Positions 1-13,200 of a stretch of 64,000 nucleotides of DNA are shown here, piece by piece. A program made the translations under genes and the position numbers. Below the pieces are notes generated by a model, which made no database searches, was not told the DNA's origin, and saw only the letters and a list, made by a program, of their open reading frames with translations. Every line of letters starts with the position of its first letter. The first letter of the stretch is position 1. This DNA comes from Eudorina sp. 2006-703-Eu-15 (lineage: Eukaryota > Chlorophyta > Chlorophyceae > Chlamydomonadales > Volvocaceae): assembly GCA_003117195.1 (NCBI GenBank), contig BDSI01000037.1, positions 124,001-188,000 of the forward strand, given 5' to 3'.

Positions 1-199
1 CCGCAACGCCGCTTCCTGCAACTTGCATGTCGACAGCCCCGGTAAGGTAAAGCAGTTTTCCAAATTCCACTCCAACACAAGCCATCTGGACACACGGCGA
101 TGTCCTTGCCGGGCGAAGCGCGGCGGCCGCCGCCGCCGCCGACTGTGCTTCCAACAAGCAATGGTTGGGCAGCCCCGGCATATACTTCACACAACCCCG

Positions 200-2161
200 T
201 CAACGTTTGCTTCCCACCACCCGCGCCACCGCAGCTTGCGCGTAGGCCTGCGCCATGGCCAGGTTGCTGGCGCTGTTGGACGCCGGGATGTGGCCGAACT
301 GCCCCGTGCCCTTCGCAAAGTCGATCCGCGCGGTGCCGGCGGCGACCTGCTGTTCGCGTAGCCGGGCACGACGCTCCTGCTCCCGCTCCAGCGCCTTTAT
401 AAGTTGGTCTGCGCGGGTAATGTGGCCACGGAAGACGCGCGATGAAGCCAGCCAGCCAACGATGGAGCATCCAGTGATCCGCGGATTCACGTAGTGTGAC
501 ACAACGGCTTCGCGAACCCCTAAACGATGGCATATCAATGCCACGCGCTGGGTTGACCGTGCGAAAGGCACTAGGACGGCCATCATGCCGCACTGGGCCT
601 ATACGGAAGGCCATTCCACACCTGCGTTCCCAAACCCGCGGGGTCCAATTTCCCTCACTCCGGTGGGATGCCCACCGTCTGGAGAACTGGGTGCATCGCT
701 CACCTATCGTATCCTCAGACGGGAGGCTCTCCGGGGCAAACACGTCGGGAGGGAAGGCGCTGCCGTGCTCCTGCACGTGGAAATGGTCCACAAGCTTTTG
801 CAAAAAGTCCGGGTTGCGAAAGGCCTTTCGGTGGCTGATCTGGTCCGTCAGCGAGATGCCCTTCGTCCGCAGCTTGTCCAAGTACTGCGCGAACCGGGCC
901 TACATGCAGGGACCAGGACAACAGCGCACAAGGGTAAGCATTTTAACCTCAGGAGGGCAGTCACGCGGTGGGTGGCGGCCCGCTTATCAACAACGGGGTG
1001 CGGCAGCTGAACCTGTTTGCTTTAGATGCCAGAATCGTGGATCGCGGCCCAAGTCAGCTCCAGCAGTTATGTGCGCACAGAAGGCATTCCGCGCGGATCT
1101 TCACGACCGAACGTGATTGCGGGGCTGGGGGCCGCGGCGTGCATGTAAATGAGAGTCTTGATCACCATTATCCAAAGCGTCAGTGTCCGGTCCGCGGGGA
1201 CCGTATGTGCAGCGAACGGTGTCGGCAACCTTATCTAAAGCTCTTGTCAATGCACGCCGCAGCGTATCCATCCGCGTGCAAGAAATCGGCAGCATGCTAT
1301 ATTACGGGTTCAGGTCCTGCAAGGCGCGCTTTCAGCTCCAACCCAGGAGCTACGCAAGGTAAGAACTTCTGAATTGGACAACCTAACATCAGCATACGCG
1401 CCGCTCTCCCACACTCTTCCTGCGTGTTGAGGACATAGATGGTGGGCGGAACGCGCTTGGTCGCACACAGAGGCTCGGCAACAATGGGCCCCACCCCAAT
1501 CCTTGCGTACAACAGGTCTGTTCTCATCAGACGTCCGCCCCTTTGTGACATGTAACTACCGCAAGCACCCCGCCGCGAGAAAGCTCAGCTGCCTCGCCCC
1601 GCCCTTCTTCACCTGTAACTCCTCAGAGCACCGCGTCGGCAAGGGTTCCCGAAGCTCGAGCGGTAACTTGTTTAAGGGGTTGTCCGGGTCCAGTCCTCGC
1701 GAGCCGGCCCCTGCAGTGTTCCATGCAAGGGCGTGGCACGTAGCATATCGGCAGCTCGCAAACGGTAACGGTTGGTGTCGCATGTATGAGCAGGTCTCAC
1801 CTCCGTCAGCGCCTTCTCCGTCAGCTCCCGAGCTCTCCGCTGCCAAAGGCGATCTCCGCCGTTCTTCATTTAATGCAACGACGTCGAGCCCCTCAACATC
1901 GTTTAGGTCCAAAGACTCACGACTCCCGTAGTTCGGCAGTAGGACGCCTCCTGTCAGCCGATAGAAGGAAGCAAGATACACTACGAGCTTGGAGGCAGCT
2001 CCGGTAGTACACTTGATTCACTTACCCTCAACGTGGTCACCGTTTGACTTATCATCGAGTTTGTCCTCTGGCTGCTGCTCCTGGCTGTAATCCTCGTCTT
2101 CGTCCTCGCTCTCATAATTCCCAAGCCCCAAAGCGCCAACAGCCTCATGCTTACGCTTCAT
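200..2161 (-). CDS. SAP30BP: SAP30-binding protein / HCNGP-like nuclear protein
   Basis: Model of five exons: 2161-2026, 1950-1801, 1695-1613, 899-704 and 408-200, giving 257 residues (human SAP30BP is about 308). Every junction is GT-AG and every phase agrees. The start is the ATG of MKRKHEAVGALGLGNYESED, which opens the family's typical acidic N-terminus. The HCNGP core follows: a TRCSEELQ stretch at the end of exon 3, then exon 4 with QYLDKL, RKAFRNPDFLQKLVDHF and an FPPDVF motif. Exon 5 carries the charged helix KALEREQERRARLREQQ and a DFAKGTG end. In animals this family is nuclear and linked to transcriptional repression and pre-mRNA splicing; the role here is inferred from homology. The next gene on the same strand is the SLC44 gene, about 1.7 kb upstream of the start. 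No TGTAA signal was seen downstream of the stop. Confidence 0.92.
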
Positions 2162-3849
2162 TGACACAGAGAGGTTGCGCCTTACGTCTGGATGGGTGCT
2201 AGTTCCGACCGCAAGATAGCAAACCAAGTCCGTGAAGCAGAATTACAGTTGTACTAAAAATGTTCACCTAGACGGCATAACCAATGCTCTGCTACTCTCA
2301 CTGAAGTGCAAACAGAACACGATACAATGCCAAACGATAAACGGCTTGAGACGGTTAAGAAAGGTAGTCGTAGCTTTCTTATGTGCATGCGTCGTAGTAA
2401 AAGTTCAGCTCAGACCAGCTTAGACCAACTGGAACGGACGATGGTCAACCTTCCGAGTTGCAGTACCGTACTTGCCAACTTCATACAATTGTGGACGACC
2501 GCACGTCGTCATACCACAATCTCCGGACATGGGGCACAACGGATGTGCTCCTATGTGCTCAGGTATGATGATAAGGATTCTGTCCCATGGGACGTACCCG
2601 GTGAACGACGGTCCCGACCGGTCGCGATGCAAAGGCGAGGCCTGCAGGCCACGCGGCTGTAATGTGGGCTCCATGCCCGATAAGGCGGGTAGAGCCAGCA
2701 GGGAGCAGGCCATCCGGACCATGCAATGATCCAAAGGGAGGCACTACCGCAGCGCTACCGCCTACACGCGCCTACCCAGACGGCACCCCAACTTGTCCCT
2801 GGCTGTCACGCTGTTTGACCAGGAAGGAAGCGGAGCTTACCAGGAGGAAGCTTGAAACGTGAATCCCCAAGACTGATCCAGAGTGCGCAAGACAGGCGCA
2901 GACATTGTACGCGATCAGTTTTCCTCTGCTATCCCTGCCACCTAGATACGGCAAGTAAACCTCCGGCAGTGGAAACAGCGAAATCCTGAATCTGCTCAAC
3001 CTCGATTTCCACGCGTCACATACGAGTGCTTCTTGCAGCTGAAGGGCGGCCGAAACGTGGCATCATGATAACACACACCTTCCAAAGCCTCTGGAACAGC
3101 CGTCAGAGCAGCTTCGTTCTCTCGTGCCTACAGCCGGCGCGACCGTGTCAGCATACTTGACACCGCCATGCTCGCCGTCAATAATATTTAGCATGTCTGC
3201 GCTTCACCCGCAATTTAAGTTCACGAAGGTCATCAGAGTGCTGGCGATTTCTTCCTCTATGTACAAGCCATCAGTGCCGCATCATGCACTGCTAGTACTA
3301 TTCGAGTCATGTACGTCCGTACAACCACTTCGCCCGTCCGCCAGTGCAGATCCATTACGGCGGGTCGCGCAGACATGAAGTCCCACCGAGATATACCAGA
3401 CGTTAACGTGCCCAAACATCCTTAATAATAACAGCTCACACCACTCCCCAAAACAAGAGAAACCTGTCTAAGGGTGATGCCATGGCACCACAATCCGGCA
3501 GAGCATAAAAACCGAATGTCCGTCCACATTGAAGATTGAGAAGCAGCGCTATGTACCGATGCGTAGTTCTACATGTGGTTCCTCGAACGACATTGCTGGA
3601 AGGATGAATATGAGTTCATTCCCATTCGTACGTTTGGTTACGTAGCGGCAGCGTCAGATGAGTAATCCGTTTGGGCGGCCATACCACTGCCCACACCGGC
3701 CGTCACCGTACCAGAACACCTAAGCCTGTTGGAACACCCATTACGATGCCTCGCATCTCTGCCCCCTCCCTCGGGTAACTCGCACGCTGCATGTAAACCT
3801 GCTGAACCAGAAGCTGCGGCATGCCTTGACCCTGCATACTTCGGGTTTC
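2162..3849. other. Spacer, no gene recognised
   Basis: About 1.7 kb between the start of the SAP30BP-like gene and the stop of the SLC44 gene. It should hold the promoter of the former and the 3' UTR of the latter. GC content is visibly lower than in the exons. Open frames here (for example 2420-2734 on the minus strand) show no family resemblance. A possible extra 3' exon of the SLC44 gene lies at about 3638-3712. Confidence 0.5.
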
Positions 3850-6800
3850 TCACCCCTTCTGTGGCTTCGCCCCCTCGTCCTTGGGGCCGCCCATCACATC
3901 CATCAGCAGCTCTGGCGCGTACTTGGGGTGCCCGTCGTTCGCATCGCAGTCCTCGCAGAACGCGAGAATGATGGTGTCGATGGACATTTCGTACACCGCG
4001 AAGAAGATTTCTGCGGTCAACCACCCCGCATTGAAGCCACAGACAAGAGCTCGGCAGGTGCAGGGCAAGGTCGGCTGCTGTGCAGCACTACGCGCGGCAA
4101 ACACGGCCGCAGCCGGTGCTTGGCTGCTCAGCTGGGAGGCGCAAGGGGACCCCTGGCGGGCAGCATAAGCCAGACGACTTCCCCATCATGATCTCCGGCA
4201 TCAAAGGCCCACATAAACCCCGTCAACCCTTACCTGCCACAGCAAAGGCGACAATCACTGAGACCGCTATGACCAGGACGGGGCTGTAGAGGTACGTGTC
4301 CGGATACTTGTCGGGTGAGTTGTAGTACGGTGCCTCCGTCATCGCGTACCTGCGCATTACGGCGGGGTGTTGCGTATGGTTCAGAAACAAAACCCCGATG
4401 GGGTTTGACAGCACCTAAGCTGGTGCTCTCATGAGGGCAACTTACGCCGCCACTCCCGACGCGGCCGCGACTGAGACCTTGCCGAGGAAGATGAGCACGT
4501 CCGCGACCAGGTTGACCACTGATATCCGCAGAGCGTTCTGGGTTGGTGGGGCGAGGGTCACGGGGCGTCAGACGGAATCCTGTCACGGTGATGAAGGATG
4601 CCGTATGTCGTTGGCATAGCCGCTGGAAAATGTGTGGTACCCGGTTGGGTGACCGTAGGTCCCTGAGTGTCGGTCCCCAAAGTTTGTAATGTGTGGATGT
4701 AAGGCGAACCCGCTGGGACCCTTGTCCGTCAACTGGCGCCCAGCAACCGTGGGCAACCGCTCACCGAAATAATCAGCTTGACAGCATGGATCGCGGCGCA
4801 GCAGTAGCCCTGTCCTTTGATCGCAATCATGATGAAGGCGTTGCGATTGATAAATTTGACGATCTGCTCCAAACACCACATGCAACACTTGACGCAGCAC
4901 ATGGCCCACTCGGCGCATTTATTCTGCTGCTGTATCTCCCGCGTCTTTCGGTCCAAGTACTCGAGGATGGCTCTGCGGGCGACACACAGGAAAGCGCGGG
5001 TTACTAAAAGCGCGCAACATGTCTTTTTCGCCCTGTCCCACCCCTTGAGGTATGCCCGCGGACCTGATGAGCTGGATGATCGCGATGATGAAAGCCGCGA
5101 AGATGATGGAGCCCATGTGGTAGACCACAGTGTTTTTGAGGGACGACAGCACAGGGAAGGCGGGCATGTTCGCCGAGTCCCCGCGACTCCAGTAGTAGTG
5201 CCCAATGGCCCCGGCGATGGTCACGCAGGTGAAGCCAACAATGACTGCAAATGAACGCGAAAGGGAATACATATCCCCAGCAGGCCAGACAGTCGTTAAT
5301 TAACACGGGCCGAGGCGATGAAGAAAGAGGTCAGGCTCATGGCGACGCGCCATCTGCATGCCGTTTGACCCCTGTCGGGTCACGAACCACATGTGTAGGA
5401 ACGCAAGGTCCAGACGACTTCTCAGTCAGGCAGTCCGTACCTTGGTTCGTCCACAGCAGACCGAAGAAATGGTAAATGAACGCATACTTGAGGCGGTTAT
5501 TCCAGTCGTAGGTCAGGTAGCAGTTTGGATCTTTGCCGCAGAGGAATGCCCGCTGGTCTCTGCAGCACACAATTCACGACAAAGAGTAAACCGGAATGCG
5601 TCGGAGGTGCAACGCCTGCAGGCAGGAATCTCATGGGCGGGGAGCGGGCATGACGAAAAGGCGCGTGGCATGATGCAACGTGCGACGTACCAGCGCCCGC
5701 TCAGTCGGGTTAGGAAAACGTCGTCGCAAGCAGCTTTACCAGACCGAAATCGTAAAAACCCGCAGTCCCGTACTCACACAGTGACGTTTGTGTAGCAGTT
5801 GCCGAGCGTGGCGTTGGATGACAAGCTGAAAGCCGAGGCATTAAAGCTGCTCGACGCCGCGCTGGCGGCATTGAAGGACGTAGCGTCGTTCAAGTTGGAC
5901 ACGCTTGTGTAGTTGCTGAACGAATAGCTTTCCTTGCTCGACGGCGTGCGGCAGTGCGCCGTCAAGTCACCGCTACTGTACATAAGCGCCGTCACCGCTA
6001 TCCAGTAGATGACCAGCCCAACCTCCAGGATGAAGGGCAGGATCGGGAAGAAGATGATGGACGGCATTGACCCCACAGCTTGGCTCGCCACCTGCGCAAT
6101 CAGCCAAGTGAGAATGCCAGTGAGGAGGGCCCAGCCTAGGATGGGCACCCAGCCGGTGCACCCAAACTGGGGCCCGCATACACAACACGTTGTGCGTGTG
6201 GCGGGCGCTATGCCCTTCTTTTGAAGTCGAATGCATTTTGCCTCCTGGTTTGGCCGATCGGCACAGACAACCACGGGGCCTCGACTACGTCGGCGAAGAA
6301 ACGGCCCGCCATCAACCCCACTTCACTCACCTTCACACAGGCAACCGCAATCCTGATGCGCGAGATGCACAGCAGTGTTATGAGCAGGACAAGTCCCGCA
6401 AAGATGGACGTGCCGATGGCAATCCAGAACCAGGTCTTCTGTTCTGAATCCGCAGGATTGATCTCCACAGGCAAGGCATCCATTATATCCTGTCACAGAC
6501 CAACGGGTGACAGCGTGTTGCAATGCGGACATCTAACGACGGGTCATGCTCAACTGTGCGCCCGCGCAATCCTACCTGGCCTCTGTGCCCCATCACGGCA
6601 CGGCATTTACAAACGACGCGCGCAACATTACTCACACGGTCTGTTTATTGTTCGATCAAAGCACAGGAGCAGTGTGGGTGCGGCTATGATGCAGGCTGTG
6701 ATACCCTCTGGCGATGCGTCCAACATCATTCCTCCTCCAATGTATTGCGCGCGTGCCAAGGGGTTCACGCATGTGCGGGGAATGCGCCCACGCGTGGCGG

Positions 6801-9800
6801 CAACCGGTCGATGTGAAACGTATTTACTGTCATCCGATGACCGTCACTGGTGACCCGTGCACTGCAGCTGCATGGTTGGTTGCCCTTGGACCCCCGATGC
6901 ACGGCTCACATCATTCACCCCGCTCACCGCACTCGCCCCGCTCACCTGCCCCACGGCGCTGTTACCAATGTAGCCCGCCTTCACCCATGTGAACAAGCAG
7001 GCGCCAATGCAGCACAGGTTGATAAAGATAATCCCCAGCCACACCATGACGCCGCCCAAATATCGCAGGATGACGAGCCATAGCTGCAGGGACACGAATT
7101 TGCGTGTGACGTCAGCAGACCTGACGGAGCTGATTGTGTCAGGCACGAGGAACGCAGCGGAACACCATTGGCGACAAGCGATGGAAATCCATGCACGGCG
7201 TAGGCATCCTGAGCAAATGCATCTCTGCACACATACGCACTTCCGTCATGCCGGCACGTAACGCCCATCAACACCTGCCAAACTGGACAACCCCAACCGG
7301 CACTACTACCTGGCCAGGGTAATACCCATTTGGGTTGTCCAATTTTGCAGGTGTTGACATAGGGCCGTGGGGCCATACACGACGCCCCAGACGCGGCAAG
7401 CGGGAGACTACGGGGCGTCAAGGACTAGCGGACTGCGCTTACCAAGGACAGCACCAGGCTGCCAACCAGTCCGCCGATCACAATGACCAACACGCCCCGG
7501 CTGATGTCTCCGACGTAGCGGCCCCATTTTTGGCTGGAGCTGTTGAAGTAATCGACAAAGTTTTGAACGTCCTCATTCTGGATGGCCTTCGATACCGCGC
7601 CCGATGCCGTTGCTGTGATCTGGGAAGTGACGCTCGAGGGAAACTTAGGGAAGCACCTGCGCGTAGAAACCATGGCGCGGCAGTTTCAGCACACTAGGAA
7701 ATCGTACAAGGGGTTCAGAAAGCCGCCCACGGCCCCACGGCCCCCACGGCCCCAATCTGCGCCCCATGCACCCGAAACCCGCCACAAATCCAAATTGCGC
7801 AGCTGCGAGCTCGCTACCCGTGCTTGGCCACGCGGTCACGCTTTGCCATCTTTGCAGAATGTTCAAGCTTACCTGTAAAAGAACGGCGATGTCTCAAACA
7901 GAATGGGGTAACAGGGCCCATTCCCAGGAAATTGTGATTGAGTCTGGTAATATAGGCCTGTCAAATTCGCCTGCAGCTTCTGGGCCGTTGTCGCGAAGAC
8001 GCCACCGAGGCTGCTCAGCTTCTGCTCGTGCCACATTAAGGGGAGAGCGTTGACGCACAGGGACGATGCGCTACAGTGAGATATTGCGGAATGCATCGTC
8101 ACGCGTTTCAGGTGGGTGAAATTGATAGTCTCGCCGCGACGGCAACCTTGCATGTCTGTATCATCCGTATCGGCAGCTGGCACGCCTAGAGGATGCGCAT
8201 ACATCCGGTTTACGTTCTCTTCATCCCGCCCTCATCTTACACACTCGAACTTGCCCTGACTTCCACCAGGCATGCCTATCTCCGGTGTCGGTGCGCCGCA
8301 AGATGATCAGCCACGCAATAGCATTGTATCATTACTTCCTCGGCCTCAGCCGGCGTGTGTTCAGTGGCCAAGGTATCTTCTGACCCCATGCGCATCAGGA
8401 TCTGCTTCCCTTCAAGCCCCGGGCGATTCTCGATAAAGGTGTCAAAGAGTCACAACCCACCGACAGGAAAGATGCGGCTGAAGGGTCCGAAACATTCTTG
8501 ATGAGGGCCAGTTCGCTGAAGTACGAGGTGTCCGCGACATCGACGCCAGGAATGTAGCCATACAGGTTGTCCTCCGCGAAACGGTAGTAAGGACACCTGC
8601 CAGGAGAAAACATACGGAGGCGCACCCGTCGAACACAATTGGCAGGGAGCATTCCTTGGATTCGCCATGACGACATTGCGTCGTGAACACCAACAGCCGC
8701 ACTTACAGAAACTGGCTCTCGTTCCAGCAAGGAAGGTTGCTCGTCGCGCACACTTGGGAAGCGCCTGGACATCCCGCTGAGCATATTGTCTTCGCATAAC
8801 GTACACCCGACACGCTTAGAAGGTCCAGAGGACTGCGCCAAGCAGGTTAACGGGGAGAAACGTCAGTAACCAGCTTAGCCTATCTCACACATCATTTCCG
8901 AGCGATACAGATGAAATTGGGCATTTGTGGGACTCGTGGCATAACACCTATCAGCATTGCACCCGGCTGCACACCGTGCAGCGAGCCCGCACGGCCCGCA
9001 CCGGCTGGCACGCGCCATGGTATGAGCCCCAAACAAGCCTGCCGACACCACCAACCGACGCAGCTCTGCCAGCGGCTCATCATTGATCCGCAGCCTTACT
9101 GTTCATGTCACACCTGGGCTGGGCATGGGCGGTTATGGGGGATACGGGTGTGTCCCGATGCAGCTAAAGCCCTTCATGATATGCGCTACTGCCTTCGGCA
9201 CCAGGAAGGTATAAACCCACGTGGGGGGTTGCACGGTAACAGCGACACTCCGCCCATTTCCCTCCTCCTCCGCTGATCCGGCTTACTTCAGCCAGTACAT
9301 GTTTTTGGCGTCTGATAAGTCGAAGGTCACGTTGAAAATGGTGTTCTTCGACCCACAGGTCATCCCAAACGAGTCAACGCCGTAGAGGATACGATTCGGT
9401 TCACCTACAGCCATAACGGGAATAGAATCTTGTTAGTTTCATAATCTGTACCAGCCACGAGGTAGAACATGGACGGCAAACAATTAAATTTGCAAGTTGC
9501 ACGGAACACGGACGAAACCAGCTACGGGACACCTGACCAATGATTTATTACAATGGCAAATAACGCACCGTCTTTGAATGCGAATGCGCATATCACGAAC
9601 ATTCCGGCCCAGAAGGCAATGAAGAAAAGTAGGCACAACACGTCGCGGCATCGTCTCTTGACAACATAGCCCTACAAGACATGCAAAAGGCATATTAATG
9701 TCTGTAAGGAGAAAACTATGCATACATGAGAAGTTACCCAAGCTGCTACCCCCACATGGAAGGCACCAGAGGCCGTGGGCAGTTACTGCTCGTTTTCCCC

Positions 9801-9911
9801 CCATGTGCCTATCATGTTCATCTTTTTTACACATGTTTATTTTTGGAGTAGACCACCTCGGACTTCGCGCACCTCCTTCTTGTCCTCATCGTCGTCTCCA
9901 CAGCAACCCAT
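3850..9911 (-). CDS. Choline-transporter-like protein (SLC44/CTL family)
   Basis: Fifteen exons: 9911-9873, 9671-9569, 9404-9287, 8596-8465, 8070-7873, 7656-7443, 7083-6946, 6489-6331, 6091-5778, 5559-5441, 5244-5064, 4972-4765, 4537-4446, 4349-4234 and 4049-3850, about 776 residues. The junction between exons 4 and 5 is uncertain because its donor is weak. Landmarks of the family, in order: N-terminal MGCC (lipid-modifiable), first membrane span in CRDVLCLLFFIAFWAGMFV, the GEPNRILYG loop, a large luminal domain with N-glycosylation sites, then repeated spans including TWFWIAIGTSIFAGLVLLI and WVPILGWALLTGILTWLIA. After these come the NNRLKYAFIYHFFGLLWTNQ motif and the IGHYYWSRGD block, a Cys-rich stretch near AMCCVKCCMWCLEQIV, and the C-terminal AEIFFAVYEMSIDTIILAFC helix. 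Animal members carry choline or related substrates across plasma or organelle membranes; the substrate here is unknown. The stop chosen is TGA at 3852-3850. An alternative GTGAGA donor at the same place could splice in phase to 3638. Confidence 0.93.
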
Positions 9912-10237
9912 TCCTTAAAATTCAGGACTACTGCTTATAAAATTCAAACCAAGGTAGAGTTGTCCTATTCCAATTGCAACTATGCAAGGAGTCAGGAAGT
10001 TTGAGACCAACAAGCCGTATGACCTTCGAGAGTACTTCAATAAGAAGAATGAGAGCAGGATAAATACTTACATCAGCACACTGCAGAGCTGTGCGAGTAC
10101 AAATCAGTGCCCAGTCTGCTTCGTACAACTTCCCGACTTGCACGGGACCGTTGCATTTGCAACGACTAACCCGAAACGCACTCAACTCTTGAATCCTAAC
10201 AGCCTACCTCGCCCAGAAGAAAAGCTACGCTAGCGTG
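9912..10237. promoter_or_regulatory. Spacer between SLC44 start and SRFR1 stop
   Basis: A 326 bp gap between two minus-strand genes. It must contain the 3' UTR and polyadenylation site of the SRFR1 gene and the promoter of the SLC44 gene. A TGTAA motif, the usual chlorophycean polyadenylation signal, lies on the minus strand at 10072-10068, about 166 nt after the SRFR1 stop. No TATA-like element was identified with confidence. Confidence 0.5.
10068..10072 (-). terminator. TGTAA polyadenylation signal for SRFR1
   Basis: TGTAA on the minus strand 166 nt past the SRFR1 stop. This is the consensus signal of chlorophycean algae, normally found a few hundred nt after the stop. The motif is short, so position is the main support. 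Confidence 0.45.
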
Positions 10238-13200
10238 TTAAACGAAACGCTTCGTCCCTTCCCCGTTGAGGGCGATCAACCGCTGCCGGATCGTGCCCAG
10301 CACATCTGACACGGCCGGCAACGTATTCAACGCCGGGAAGGCCGGTTTGACGTCGGCTGACGCCGCGTCCGCAGGTAAACCGCGTGCTGGTGGAGGAAAC
10401 AACCAGGCACCCACGGAAGCGATGAACTGGTCAGGATGCTGAGACAGGATCGCCTCCCAATCCACCTGCACGCAACGGGCGGGGCGGCATACAGTCTGGT
10501 GTCACGTCATGCAACAATCCCGACCCAAATCGTTGCGCACCAGCCCGGTACACACTTATGCGTTCAACATCACGCCTCTGCACGAATTCAATCGCACGCC
10601 CCGAGCACACACTGTACCTGGTAGTCCTTCGGGATCGTCGCCGTGACGGGCATCCCTGCGGCCCAGAACAGGCTGAGCATGGTCGTGTATCCAACGGCCG
10701 CGGTGCCGCGCGCCAGCGGCATGAAGTTGTACCAGTAGTAGCAGTAGGTGAGGATGCGCTGGGCCAGCTTGGGCAGGTCCTCTGCGCGCGACGGCATCAC
10801 ACGCAAAGGAACAAAGGACGTTTGGCATCCGCACGCAACCGCCAAACGGTAAGGCGGACCATGTCGCCGACATGCATGCGTCCGGGTGATAGGAGGCGCT
10901 GGGCGCGGGGCCCTAGGTTGATTATGCACCAACCTAGCGCGGTCCGCGCCCATGTGGGGATATGCACCAACCTAGCGCGGTCCACGCGCTGCACCTCCTA
11001 CCACCCGACCGCATGCACGTGTTCACTCGTGTAGGCAAGCGCGCTCCCCAGCTCCCCAGCTTCCAAGCCGCCCCCAGAACCCACCATCCACAAACGCCTG
11101 CAGGATCCCCTCGAACGCCGCCTCCAGCTCCGCGTCGAAGTCCTTCCACCGCGGCGGGGTGACCGGCGTGCGGATGGAGAACTCGTACGCGTCGGGCTGG
11201 TTGGGCACCCGCACCAGTGTCAGCCGCGTGCCCTCCAGCATGTGCTCAGCCCGCGAGACGCTGTGGATGGGAACCACCACCCAGCTGTCCTGCCTGCAAC
11301 CCGGATGGCCAAGCCAACGGAAAAAGGACCACGGTGAGCGACACAGGCCTCACAGGCTCAGCATGATGGTGCCCGCGCGCACGGCAGCATTTGCGAGTGT
11401 CCGCCCGGCGGCCGAATGCGCCAACGGCGGGGTTGATGCAGACGAATGAGTGAGACATCGTATGGTACGGATATTGATGCTCTGCGCACCCGGCGCGATG
11501 CAGGTCTGCTGCATGGGACCACAGCTCACCCCGACTGTTGTTGCTTTCACCAGCCCTCATGCCCTCCTGGACTGCGCTTACTTGATGACTAGGTACATGT
11601 CCTCAGCCGTCCGCGCCGCGCGAACGGCTTCCTGCTGTGAGTCGCTGCCCAGAGGGATGGTGCGGTTGTTGGCGTCGAAGGCGTGCCCCTCGCGCAGCAG
11701 CACCTCCCGCTGCAGGTCCAGCGCCCGCGCGAAATTCATGTAGTAGCGCACGCACTTGGTCTGCCCGCTGAACATCGGCGTGTGCGACCCGAAGCCCTGC
11801 TCGAACTCCCGCCGCGTCAGCAAGTCCACCCACACAACCTGGAGATAGGCGTAACGCCGTGATGGTCGTCAAAGAAGGTTGCGGCAGGCGTACGGTAACG
11901 CCGTGATGGTCGTCAAAGAAGGTTGCGGCAGGCGTAACGCCGTGATGGTCGTCAAAGAAGGTTGCGGCAGGCGGACGCGCACATGCACCTCATCCACGTC
12001 CCTTCGACTCCGCCGCGCCGAGGTTCCATGGGAGGATCGATCCCATGCCTCGGCCCCTTACCTGGTCGTTCGGCTCGCACAACTGGCGCCACTTGACCAC
12101 AATGTCCATGGCGTCACGCCAGCCGAACAGGTGGCGCCCCGCGCTGCCCGCCTGGCCGCTGCTGCCCTCGCTGCGCACCCAGTGTTGCCGCCCTGCGCGC
12201 CGGGCAGCAGCCGCTTCCAGCACCGCCTGGCCCAGCTCAATGGCCGCGTAGCCCGCAGCGCGCTGCTGCCGGACGTTGAAGAGGAAACCCTGCGGTTGAA
12301 AGCGGTCGCGGACGAGGAGGCACACGCGGAGGCCCCTCGGACAGCAGCTCGGAATCCCCCCAGCTGGTTTCTGTGGTAGCGTCAGAGGACTCCGCTCACG
12401 GAGACGCTACGCGAGCATATTGATGTTCACCAAGATGTTTAGACGGCGCACTGACGGAGCTCTAAGAGCCGTCGGGTCAACGCAGGTGTGACCGCGTGTC
12501 GAGGACCGGGTGGGACCCAGATGAAGAGTTCCACGTTTTTCGGGCAGCTTCCCGACAAGCTGGGTGCCGTACCTGGTGGTTGTTCTGAAGGAGGACGCCC
12601 AGCTTATCGGCCAACAGAGTCAGCTGCCGCACCCGGTCAGCATCCGGCGGCGGCGGCGGTAGCGGCGGCGGAGACAACGGCAGCGGCGGGAACTGCGGGT
12701 ACAGGGCTATAAGCTCGGGCGTGGGCGGCCCCTTCTTGCACCACAGCTCCTGCAGCATCAGAAACATCCAGCCATGCATCCGGTGAGCCGCAGAACAAGC
12801 CGATTGGGGGCTGCTGAGTTCGGCGTCACGCGGATTGCGTGGAGACTGGCAGCCGCACGTTCGCGGATCCGCGTCCCCAACTACGCAGGGCCGCGCGCTG
12901 ATAGCGCCGTTCCGCCTCACCTTGAACACGGGCGGTAGCTCCGAGTCGGGGCAGAAGTCCAGCGCCTTGCGGTCCAGCGATTGGTACATGTACAGCGCCA
13001 TGTCCTTCTGGTAGAAGGACAGGAACTGGAATTGCCTGGCCTCCTCCGTAGGAGTCATCCCGCTGCTCCTGCGCAGGGTGGCATCAAACGGGAACGGCCG
13101 GACGCGGCGGTTTCACGGAAAGCCAAGGCCGGTCAGGCCCTGTTGGGCGACCGGTCGCGATATCCACAGACCACCGCGTGGCACGTCTTGCAGTCAGGCA

